A stretch of DNA of 43,756 bases from Candidatus Coprenecus merdigallinarum (GTDB taxonomy: Bacteria; Bacteroidota; Bacteroidia; Bacteroidales; UBA932). The notes under the pieces are model-generated. The model saw nothing but the letters and a program-made list of their open reading frames with translations, made no database searches and was not told the origin of the DNA. The stretch is from the NCBI GenBank assembly GCA_018712545.1, contig DVGV01000084.1, positions 1 through 43,756 of the forward strand, read 5' to 3'. Of this stretch, positions 33,346-41,024 are shown one piece after another (the first letter of the stretch is position 1; each line of letters begins with the position of its first letter). Both the position numbers and the translations under genes were made by a program.

Positions 33346-33354
33346 AATCTTCAC

Positions 33355-35676
33355 TTACTTTCTGGCCGGTCCTTTTCTCACCGCAGGGCCCTTGCTTACC
33401 GAGGACTCTATAATCGAACGGCACTGTTCTTCCGTGAGAGAAGCAGGGTCGGTACCCTTGGGGATCCTGCAGTTGCCGCCGGCATGCTTGATATAGGGTC
33501 CGTAGCGGCCGTTGAGCACATAGATGCCTGCCTCGGGGAAGGACTTGATGTCCTTGTTCTTCTGCTGCGCCTCATGTTCCCCGATAAGCTTGACAGCAGT
33601 GTCCAGGGTGATGGTATAAGGGTCCTGTCCCCTCTTGAGCGACACATAGGACGATCCGTACTTGACGTAGGGACCGTACTTGCCCTTGGAGCATGTAACT
33701 GTCTGACCGTTGTACTCTCCCAGTGTACGGGGCAGTACGAACAGTCTCAGGGCATCCTCGAGGGTCACCGACTCGATCAGCTGCCCTCTCTCCAGCCCCG
33801 TGATGCGCTTGTCAGGATCATCATCCTCGCCGACCTGCACCACCGAGCCGTAACGTCCCATACGCGCGATGACTGTCTTGCCCGTTGCGGGATCAGTTCC
33901 CAGAACCTTGCGGGACTTCATCGGAGCGCTCTCCTTCATCGTCTCCTCGACCCGGGCATGAAAAGGCTTGTAGAAATCCTCCACAGTCTTGTTCCACACA
34001 AGCTTGCCGGCAGCCACCTTGTCGAAGGCCGTCTCGACCTTGGCCGTGAATCCGTAGTCCATGATGGCGGGGAATGTCTGCTCGAGGAAATCCGTCACGA
34101 GCACTCCTATATCCTCCGGACAGAGACGTCCCTTCTCTGAGCCCGTAGTCTCCTTCTTGCCGACCGCAGTAATCCTGTCCCCCTCGAGGGTAATCACAGC
34201 CACAGTCCTCTCCTCCCCCTTACGGTCCTGCCGGATGATGTACCCCCTCTGATGAAGGGTGACGATAGTGGGGGCATAAGTCGAAGGACGGCCGATACCG
34301 AGCTCCTCCATCTTCTTTACGAGAGATGCCTCCGAATAACGGGGCGGATGCACGGTATATTTTTCGGACGCGGTGACGGTATCGCGGATCATCACGTCGC
34401 CTTCCTTTACAGGAGGGAGGATCTTCTCCTCATCTCCAGGAGAATTGTCATCGTCCGTAGACTCTATGTAGACTTTCAGGAATCCGTCGAAAAGTACTGT
34501 CGAACCGGTCGCGTCGAAATGTCCGTCGATCCTGTCCCCCACGATCCTGACATCCGTCTTCTCCAGACGGGCATCGGCCATCTGTGAGGCCACGGTCCGC
34601 TTCCATATCAGGTTATAAAGCTTCTTCTCGGCTGCGGTGCCGGGGATGTCGGTATTGGAGATATATGTCGGGCGGATGGCCTCATGGGCCTCCTGAGCCC
34701 CCTTGACACCTGTCTTGTACTGGCGGGCCTTGTGGTACTGCGCTCCGAAATTCTCCACGATCCAGCCTTTGGCGGCACCTATCGCAAGCTTGGAGAGAGT
34801 CGTCGAGTCGGTACGCATGTAGGTGATGAATCCGGACTCATAGAGATGCTGGGCGATGGACATCGTCTGGCTGACTGAGAATCCGCATTTGCGGGCCGCC
34901 TCCTGCTGAAGGGACGAGGTAGTAAAAGGCGCGGCAGGGCAGCGGGACACTTCCTTCTTATCAACCGACCCTACGGTAAACACACAGTCCCTGCACTGTT
35001 CCAGGAACCGCTCTGCCTCCTCCCTGGTGTCGAACCTGCGGTCCAGCACTCCGGTAATCCTGGCCTTTCCTGCATTTTCCGGAGCGAAAACGCCTTCTAT
35101 CCTAAAATACGGCTTGGACTGGAACTCCCCGATCTCCCTCTCGCGCTCCACGACCAGACGCAGGGCCACAGACTGCACGCGGCCGGCCGACAGCGAGGGC
35201 TTTATCTTCTTCCAGAGGATGGGCGAAAGCTCGAACCCCACGATACGGTCCAATACCCTGCGGGCCTGCTGTGCCATGACCAGGTTCATGTCCACATCCC
35301 TGGGAGTCTCTATCGCATGACGTATCGCATCCTTAGTAATCTCATGAAAGACAATGCGGCGGGTCTTCGACGGATCCAGTTCCAAAGTCTCCCTCAGATG
35401 CCATGCGATGGCCTCTCCCTCACGGTCCTCATCGGATGCCAGCCACACCACGGAAGCCTTGTCCGATGCGGCCTTGAGATCAGAGACTACCTTCCTCTTG
35501 TCGGGCGATATCTCATACTGAGGGGCAAATCCGTGCTCAATGTCCACCCCCAGATTCTTCTTCGCCAGGTCACGGATATGCCCGTAACTGGAGCGCACCG
35601 TATAGTCTTTTCCCAATATCTGTTCTATAGTCTTCGCCTTTGCCGGCGACTCTACGATAACTAAGTTCTCTACCAT
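33355..35676 (-). CDS. topA: DNA topoisomerase I
   Basis: The product has 773 residues. The TOPRIM domain shows Glu9 (VIVESPAKAKTIE) and Asp82-x-Asp84-x-Glu86 (ASDEDREGEA). Catalytic Tyr286 lies in FITYMRTDST. The C-terminal part has no Cys4 zinc ribbons and instead carries Gly/Tyr-rich repeats (GKYGPYVKYGSSYVSLKRG, GRYGPYIKHAGGNCRIPKG), as in many Bacteroidota TopA proteins. The enzyme relaxes negative supercoils. The start at 35676 (MVENLVIVESP) is chosen because an in-frame TTG at 35697 lies inside the probable promoter, where a TTTACTTTGCA string resembles the -7 element. It is followed by the Lrp gene. Confidence 0.97.
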   Translation of the reverse strand: MVENLVIVESPAKAKTIEQILGKDYTVRSSYGHIRDLAKKNLGVDIEHGFAPQYEISPDKRKVVSDLKAASDKASVVWLASDEDREGEAIAWHLRETLELDPSKTRRIVFHEITKDAIRHAIETPRDVDMNLVMAQQARRVLDRIVGFELSPILWKKIKPSLSAGRVQSVALRLVVEREREIGEFQSKPYFRIEGVFAPENAGKARITGVLDRRFDTREEAERFLEQCRDCVFTVGSVDKKEVSRCPAAPFTTSSLQQEAARKCGFSVSQTMSIAQHLYESGFITYMRTDSTTLSKLAIGAAKGWIVENFGAQYHKARQYKTGVKGAQEAHEAIRPTYISNTDIPGTAAEKKLYNLIWKRTVASQMADARLEKTDVRIVGDRIDGHFDATGSTVLFDGFLKVYIESTDDDNSPGDEEKILPPVKEGDVMIRDTVTASEKYTVHPPRYSEASLVKKMEELGIGRPSTYAPTIVTLHQRGYIIRQDRKGEERTVAVITLEGDRITAVGKKETTGSEKGRLCPEDIGVLVTDFLEQTFPAIMDYGFTAKVETAFDKVAAGKLVWNKTVEDFYKPFHARVEETMKESAPMKSRKVLGTDPATGKTVIARMGRYGSVVQVGEDDDPDKRITGLERGQLIESVTLEDALRLFVLPRTLGEYNGQTVTCSKGKYGPYVKYGSSYVSLKRGQDPYTITLDTAVKLIGEHEAQQKNKDIKSFPEAGIYVLNGRYGPYIKHAGGNCRIPKGTDPASLTEEQCRSIIESSVSKGPAVRKGPARK

Positions 35677-35734
35677 ATCTCCGTAAATAACGTGCAAAGT
35701 AAAGGATAAAGTAAGAGAAAAACCAAAAATTTTC

Positions 35735-35742
35735 TAACTTCG
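35735..35742 (+). promoter_or_regulatory. Predicted -7 box of the PBP1A gene
   Basis: TAACTTCG differs from TAnnTTTG by one base and lies 20 bases upstream of the ATG at 35763. It sits in the 86-base gap between divergent topA and the PBP1A gene. The -33 element is not clear. Confidence 0.45.
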
Positions 35743-35762
35743 CACCAATTTATTTTACGGAA

Positions 35763-38120
35763 ATGAAAGAAAAAACGAAGAGAAGAATAATAACCGCAGT
35801 CTGGTGCATAGTATTCATTCCCATCGGAGCTCTCCTGCTGTTCATCGCCGGAGTGGGCATTTTTGCCGAGATTCCCTCCTTCGAGGAGCTGGAGAATCCC
35901 AAGACCTACCTGGCCACGGAACTGATCTCCGAAGACGGACAGATCATCGGAACCTACCATATCGAGAACCGTACCTACGTAGGATACGGGGAACTCTCCC
36001 CCTACATCGTCTCGGCGGCCATAGCCACTGAGGACGTGCGCTTCTACAAGCACTGCGGCATCGACTTCCGCAGCCTGGCCAGGGTCGGGGTCAAGACCAT
36101 CCTCCTGGGCAACGCCCGCTCCGGAGGAGGAGGCAGCACCATCACCCAGCAGCTGGCCAAGACCCTCTTCCCGAGGGAGGAGGCCACCGGCAAATTCCCC
36201 GGCGAAGCAGCGTTCAAGCTGGTAGTCAGCAAGTTCAAGGAATGGATAACGGCCGTAAAGCTCGAGCGCAACTACACCAAGGACGAAATCATGGCCATGT
36301 ACATGAACGCCATCTTTTTCGGCAGCAACGCCTACGGCATCAAGGCAGCTTCCAATACCTTTTTTAATAAGGAACCCTCAGAGCTCAACATCCAGGAGAG
36401 CGCAGTCCTTGTGGGAGCCGTCAACAAACCCACCCGCTTCAACCCCGTACTCAACTATGACAAGTCCCTCTCCCGCCGCAACCACGTCATCGGCCAGATG
36501 AGCAAGTACGGCTTCATCTCCGGATCCGAGGCTGACTCGCTCATGGCCCTGCCCATTGTCCTGGACTACCGCCAGCAGGACCACAACACCAGCAGGGCGC
36601 CCTACTTCAGGGACATGCTGCGGAAATACATGAGCGCTTCCGAACCCGTACGCGATGACTATTACTTTGTGGAGGATTACGAGGCGGACCTGGACCTCTG
36701 GGAGAACGACCCCCTCTACGGCTGGCTCAACAAGAACTTCAAGCCTGACGGTTCGAAATACAGTCTGGACAAGGACGGGCTGACCATATACACAACCGTC
36801 AACTCCACCATGCAGCGCTACGCCGAGGAGGCCGTGGTCCAGCATCTGAGCACAGACCTGCAGCCGGCCTTCTTCCGCGATCTCAGGGACAATCCAAACC
36901 CGCCTTTCGCCAAGGGCGTCCCCCGCTCCCTGACCGAGACAGTAATGTCCCAGGCCCGCAGATGGAGCGACCGCTACCGCAACATGCGCTCCGCAGGAGC
37001 CTCCGCCAAGGAGATAGACCGCTCCTTCAAGGAGAAGACAGAGATGAGAGTATTCTCATGGAAGGAGCCCGGATACATCGACACAGTAATGACCCCCGAT
37101 GACTCCATCCGCTGGTACAAGTCATTCCTCAGAGCCTCGTTCATAGCCATGGAGCCCGTCACAGGCCACGTCAAGGCATACATCGGAGGGCCGGACTACC
37201 GTTATTTCAAATATGACAATGCCCGCCAGGGCAAGCGTCAGGTAGGCTCGACCATCAAGCCGTTCCTCTATACCCTGGCCATGCAGGAGGGATACTACCC
37301 CTGCGACAAGGTACTGAACGTGCCCCAGACCTTTGTTCTGGCAGACACCACCTGGACCCCCAAGAGCGAGGACCGCATAGAGTACATAGGCAAGGAGGTC
37401 ACCCTCAAGTGGGGACTCACCCGAAGCAGCAACAACATATCCGCCTACCTGATGCGCCAGTTCGGTCCCGCCGCTATGGTCGAGATGTGCCGCAAGCTGG
37501 GCATAACCTCGTACCTGGCGCCTTACCCGTCACTCTGTCTCGGACCTGCCGACATCACACTGTTGGAAATGGTCGGAGCCTACAACACCTATCCCAGCAG
37601 GGGAGTCCACATCGACCCGATGTTCGTAACCCGCATCGAGGACAGCGAGGGCAATGTGCTGGGAACCTTCAGCCCCAGGAAGAGAGAGGCCGTCAGCGAA
37701 GCGACAGCCTACCTCATGGTCAATCTCATGGAAGGCGTGGTCAATGAGGGCTCGGGCGCCCGCCTGCGCTGGCGCTACGGTCTGGAAGGTCCGGTAGCCG
37801 GCAAGACCGGCACCACCAACGACCACTCCGACGGCTGGTTCATCGGCTATACGCCCACTCTCACAGCCGGCGTATGGGTCGGAGCAGAAGACCGTCAGGT
37901 ACACTTCGAGAACATGTCCCAGGGCCAGGGAGCCAACACCGCCCTGCCTATCTGGGGTCTCTTCATGCAGAAAGTACTGCAGGACGGCACCCTAGGCGTC
38001 ACCTCCATGGACCGGTTCATCGCTCCTCCCGGAGTACATTTCGACACAGACTGCGACGGCAGCGACAGCGACACGGTGACAGAGACGTCACAGGACGAGA
38101 ACTCATTCTTCAACATGTAA
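35763..38120 (+). CDS. mrcA: Bifunctional penicillin-binding protein 1A (GT51 plus transpeptidase)
   Basis: The product has 785 residues: a short cytoplasmic stretch, one membrane helix (about 10-33), a GT51 glycosyltransferase with Glu90 (ATEDVRFYKHCGID) and GGGGSTITQQLAKTLF, then a transpeptidase with Ser496-x-x-Lys499 (GSTIKPFLY), Ser555-Ser-Asn557 and Lys681-Thr-Gly683 (GKTGTTNDHSDGWFIGYTP). It polymerises and cross-links peptidoglycan in the periplasm. The D-Ala-D-Ala ligase gene starts two bases after its stop, which makes a cell-wall operon. The C-terminal tail is Asp/Ser-rich (DTDCDGSDSDTVTETSQDE), with no known domain. Confidence 0.96.
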   Translation: MKEKTKRRIITAVWCIVFIPIGALLLFIAGVGIFAEIPSFEELENPKTYLATELISEDGQIIGTYHIENRTYVGYGELSPYIVSAAIATEDVRFYKHCGIDFRSLARVGVKTILLGNARSGGGGSTITQQLAKTLFPREEATGKFPGEAAFKLVVSKFKEWITAVKLERNYTKDEIMAMYMNAIFFGSNAYGIKAASNTFFNKEPSELNIQESAVLVGAVNKPTRFNPVLNYDKSLSRRNHVIGQMSKYGFISGSEADSLMALPIVLDYRQQDHNTSRAPYFRDMLRKYMSASEPVRDDYYFVEDYEADLDLWENDPLYGWLNKNFKPDGSKYSLDKDGLTIYTTVNSTMQRYAEEAVVQHLSTDLQPAFFRDLRDNPNPPFAKGVPRSLTETVMSQARRWSDRYRNMRSAGASAKEIDRSFKEKTEMRVFSWKEPGYIDTVMTPDDSIRWYKSFLRASFIAMEPVTGHVKAYIGGPDYRYFKYDNARQGKRQVGSTIKPFLYTLAMQEGYYPCDKVLNVPQTFVLADTTWTPKSEDRIEYIGKEVTLKWGLTRSSNNISAYLMRQFGPAAMVEMCRKLGITSYLAPYPSLCLGPADITLLEMVGAYNTYPSRGVHIDPMFVTRIEDSEGNVLGTFSPRKREAVSEATAYLMVNLMEGVVNEGSGARLRWRYGLEGPVAGKTGTTNDHSDGWFIGYTPTLTAGVWVGAEDRQVHFENMSQGQGANTALPIWGLFMQKVLQDGTLGVTSMDRFIAPPGVHFDTDCDGSDSDTVTETSQDENSFFNM

Positions 38121-38122
38121 AT

Positions 38123-39121
38123 ATGAAATCGCAGAATCAGAATCTGGCAGTAGTGTACGGAGGCTATTCATCCGAGGTAGACATCTCCGTAAAGAGCGGC
38201 AAATCAGTGGCACAGTGGCTCCGCAACGCCGGCCGCAACGTCTATGAGATACTGTTGGTACAGGACGGCTGGTGGGCCCTGGTCCCCGCCGGGGACGGCG
38301 GGGAGATCCGTCTGCCGATAGACCGCAACGATTTTTCTTTCATCTCCGGCAGCGGAGAGAAGATATCCTTCGGAAAAGTGTTCGTCGTCATCCACGGAGA
38401 CCCGGGAGAGAACGGAAGACTACAGGCCTATTTCGAGCTGCTCGGCATTACCTGCGTCGGATGTTCGTCCCAGTGCGCAACCATCGCCTTTGACAAATTT
38501 GCCTGCAAGAGCTACCTGCGTGACAGCGGCGTCTGCCTGGCCAAGGACATCATGCTCCGCCGCGGAGAGGATTACGATCCGGAGGAGATTGCGGCAAGCA
38601 CAGGACTTCCTGCCTTCGTAAAGCCATGCGGAGGAGGCTCCAGCTTCGGTGTCACCAAGGTGCGCCGCCCGGAAGAGATTCCCCAGGCTCTGGAGAAGGC
38701 CTTCGCGGAGAGCGACACTGTCATCATCGAGAAGTCCATATCGGGACGCGAGATAGACTGCGGAGTCTACTCAGGTCCTGACGGAGTCAGGGCCCTGCCT
38801 CTGATTGAGATCATCCCCCGCAACGAATTTTTCGACTACGAGGCGAAATACCTGGGCGCAAGCAGCGAAATCTGCCCCGCTCCCGTTCCGGACGCCGACA
38901 GGATAAAGATTCAGGAAGAGGCAGTCAGGATATTCAAGCGCCTTGGCTGCACCGGTCTGGTGCGCATGGACTTCATCCTCGGAGTGGACGGACGTCCTTA
39001 TTTTTTGGAAATCAATCCCAATCCAGGTATGACTGCAGCCAGTCTGGTACCCCAGATGGTACGGGAAGCAGGCATGACCATGGAAGACTTCCTTACCGGC
39101 ATAATAGACAGGACAGAATAG
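38123..39121 (+). CDS. ddl: D-alanine--D-alanine ligase
   Basis: The product has 332 residues, an ATP-grasp enzyme that makes D-Ala-D-Ala for peptidoglycan. Visible family motifs are LAVVYGGYSSEVDISVKSG at the N terminus, VIHGDPGENGRLQAYFELLG, FVKPCGGGSSFGVTKV in the ATP lid, and the metal-binding end MDFILGVDGRPYFLEINPNPGMT. The ATG at 38123 is two bases after the PBP1A stop. The frame stays open well upstream inside the PBP1A gene, but that part is out-of-frame shadow. It is followed three bases later by prmC. The grouping with PBP1A suggests coordinated wall synthesis. Confidence 0.96.
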   Translation: MKSQNQNLAVVYGGYSSEVDISVKSGKSVAQWLRNAGRNVYEILLVQDGWWALVPAGDGGEIRLPIDRNDFSFISGSGEKISFGKVFVVIHGDPGENGRLQAYFELLGITCVGCSSQCATIAFDKFACKSYLRDSGVCLAKDIMLRRGEDYDPEEIAASTGLPAFVKPCGGGSSFGVTKVRRPEEIPQALEKAFAESDTVIIEKSISGREIDCGVYSGPDGVRALPLIEIIPRNEFFDYEAKYLGASSEICPAPVPDADRIKIQEEAVRIFKRLGCTGLVRMDFILGVDGRPYFLEINPNPGMTAASLVPQMVREAGMTMEDFLTGIIDRTE

Positions 39122-39124
39122 CCC

Positions 39125-40042
39125 ATGACCAGGAAGGAATTTGTAACAAAAGCTACGGACAGTCTCGCCGGACAGTACTCTCCAGGCGAGGCCAAGGCCA
39201 TATCCGTCAGGATACTCTCCCACTTCCTGGGTCTTTCCGAATACGAATACTCGGTCGAGCCTGGAGTGATCATCCCCAAGCCGGATCTTGTCCGGCTGCA
39301 GGGAGCCCTGGACGAGCTGGCGGCCGACCGCCCGGTGCAGTATGTCATCGGAGAGGAAAGTTTCGCCGGCCACACCTTCAGGGTATCCGAGTCCGTACTT
39401 ATTCCCAGGCCCGAGACAGAACAGCTCTGCAGACTGGTTATCGATGACTGGAAACGGTCCGGAGGACACCCCGAGCCCCGGATTCTGGACGCCGGCACCG
39501 GCTCCGGCTGTATCGCATGGACTCTTGCTGCCGCCTTCCCAAAAGCAGAGGTCTTCGCATTCGACATCGACAGAAGCGCCCTCGACACCGCCCGGAGCCA
39601 GCAGATATTTCTCGACGGGGCATGCCGGCAGAGAGTCCCTGACCCTCCCGTATTTTTCCAGGCCGACATCCTCGAGGGACCGCCGGATGCCGGTGACCGC
39701 CGCCACGACTCGATGCCCAACATCGAGGAAGTGGACATCCTGGTCTCCAATCCCCCGTACGTATGCAGCAGCGAGAGGGACTTCATGGCTCCGAACGTCC
39801 TGAACTATGAGCCGGAGACAGCCCTGTTCGTACCGGACAACGATCCGCTGAGGTTCTACAAGGCCCTGGCAGGATGGGCCGAAACCCTGGTACGCACCGG
39901 TGGAAAATGCTGGATGGAAATCAACGAGGCCTACGGCGGGCAGGTCAGGGACCTGTTCGAGGGCCGTGGCTTCAGCGACGTGGAGATACTGGAGGACTTC
40001 CGCGGCAAACCCCGGTTTGTGACTTTCACAAAATGGTTTTAA
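39125..40042 (+). CDS. prmC: Release-factor glutamine N5-methyltransferase PrmC
   Basis: The product has 305 residues. An N-terminal helical domain that binds release factors leads to a Rossmann methyltransferase domain with the SAM loop DAGTGSGCIAWTLA (122-135) and the catalytic NPPY motif (209-212, LVSNPPYVCSS). The loop PVQYVIGEESFAGHTFRVSESVLIPRPETE is typical of PrmC. It methylates the GGQ glutamine of RF1 and RF2. It is the third gene of the PBP1A-ddl-prmC group. Its last bases carry the promoter of the next operon (40016-40047). Confidence 0.95.
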   Translation: MTRKEFVTKATDSLAGQYSPGEAKAISVRILSHFLGLSEYEYSVEPGVIIPKPDLVRLQGALDELAADRPVQYVIGEESFAGHTFRVSESVLIPRPETEQLCRLVIDDWKRSGGHPEPRILDAGTGSGCIAWTLAAAFPKAEVFAFDIDRSALDTARSQQIFLDGACRQRVPDPPVFFQADILEGPPDAGDRRHDSMPNIEEVDILVSNPPYVCSSERDFMAPNVLNYEPETALFVPDNDPLRFYKALAGWAETLVRTGGKCWMEINEAYGGQVRDLFEGRGFSDVEILEDFRGKPRFVTFTKWF

Positions 40043-40047
40043 CTTTG
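40016..40047 (+). promoter_or_regulatory. Promoter of the binding-protein/SpoIIE operon, inside the prmC end
   Basis: TTTG at 40016-40019, a 20-base spacer and TAACTTTG at 40040-40047 match the Bacteroidota consensus exactly. RNA would begin near 40051, just before the ATG at 40053, so the message is essentially leaderless. The elements overlap the prmC stop. Confidence 0.75.
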
Positions 40048-40052
40048 TAGGC

Positions 40053-41018
40053 ATGAGAAGCGTCAGACTGATACTGATAACCGTGTCGCTGCTGTATGTG
40101 TCCCTCAGACCGGCACATGCGCAGAAAGACACTATAGTCGTAATGACCCAGTGGCTGCCCCAGTGCCAGTTCGCCGGCATCATCATGGCCTACAATCTGG
40201 GATTCTACGACGAGGCCGGCATAGAGGCCGAGCTGGTATATGCCCCTGAGTCCATATCCAGCACCGAAGCCCTGAAAGACGGCAGCGTGGACATCATCAC
40301 CAGCATGCTGGTAGACGCCATAATCGCCAGGGACATGGGTCTGCCGGTCATCAACATCCTCCAGACTTCTTATACGAGCGGCTGCATGATTATATCCCGG
40401 ACACCCCTGGAGAACCATCACGGCCTCAACGGCAAACGCATAGGAAGATGGGTCAACGGATTCTCGGAAACCGCCATGGGATTTGCCTCCAACAAGGCCC
40501 TCGACGTGGAATGGGTATCCATCCTTTCCAACATATATCCGTTCGTCGAGGGTGCTGTAGACGCTATGGTGGCTATGGAGTACAACGAATATTTCCAGAT
40601 AATGATGGCCGGGATAGACCTCACCGAAGACCATCTCATCTATCTCCGGGACGAAGGCTACGACATCCCGGAAGACGGGCTCTACACCACGGAAGAGTAT
40701 TACAGCACGCACAAGGACGCGGTGGACCGCTTCGTACAGGCCACCATACGGGGCTGGGAATGGGTCCGCGACCCGGACAATTTTGACGAGACCGCAGAGA
40801 CGATAACAGAACAGGTCAGGATGTCCGGCGTCAATACCAGCCTGGCCAACCAGGAATTCATGCTGCGCACCATCCTGCGGCTTCAGGAGGACGACGGCGG
40901 CAATGTACCCTTCCACCTTGACAAGCCCCGGTTTGACTTCACTGTCAAGATGCTGCGGGACAACAATTTCATCCTCTCACCCATAGAATACGGAGACTTC
41001 GTCAAAGAGCGGAGATAA
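40053..41018 (+). CDS. Periplasmic NMT1/ThiY/SsuA-like substrate-binding protein without transporter partners
   Basis: The product has 321 residues with a signal peptide cut after about Ala23 (LYVSLRPAHA). The mature protein has the two-lobed periplasmic-binding fold of the NMT1/THI5/SsuA group: TQWLPQCQFAGIIMAYNLGFYDEAGIEAELV, ISSTEALKDGSVDIITSML, then HHGLNGKRIGRW and YYSTHKDAVDRFVQATIRGWEWV. These bind pyrimidine precursors, sulfonates, nitrate or similar small molecules in known members. No ABC permease or ATPase gene is present. The next gene, six bases later, is a Cache-domain receptor phosphatase, so the protein may present its ligand to that receptor. Ligand is unknown. Confidence 0.88.
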   Translation: MRSVRLILITVSLLYVSLRPAHAQKDTIVVMTQWLPQCQFAGIIMAYNLGFYDEAGIEAELVYAPESISSTEALKDGSVDIITSMLVDAIIARDMGLPVINILQTSYTSGCMIISRTPLENHHGLNGKRIGRWVNGFSETAMGFASNKALDVEWVSILSNIYPFVEGAVDAMVAMEYNEYFQIMMAGIDLTEDHLIYLRDEGYDIPEDGLYTTEEYYSTHKDAVDRFVQATIRGWEWVRDPDNFDETAETITEQVRMSGVNTSLANQEFMLRTILRLQEDDGGNVPFHLDKPRFDFTVKMLRDNNFILSPIEYGDFVKERR

Positions 41019-41024
41019 AACAGC

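Noticed and set aside
37874..38122. N-terminal extension of the D-Ala-D-Ala ligase
   Set aside because: This part lies inside the PBP1A gene in another frame and is unlike any ligase. The ATG at 38123 gives the normal N terminus.
38771..40186. Long minus-strand frame of 471 codons opposite ddl and prmC
   Set aside because: Both plus-strand genes are certain. The minus-strand translation has no recognisable motif and spans two unrelated genes.
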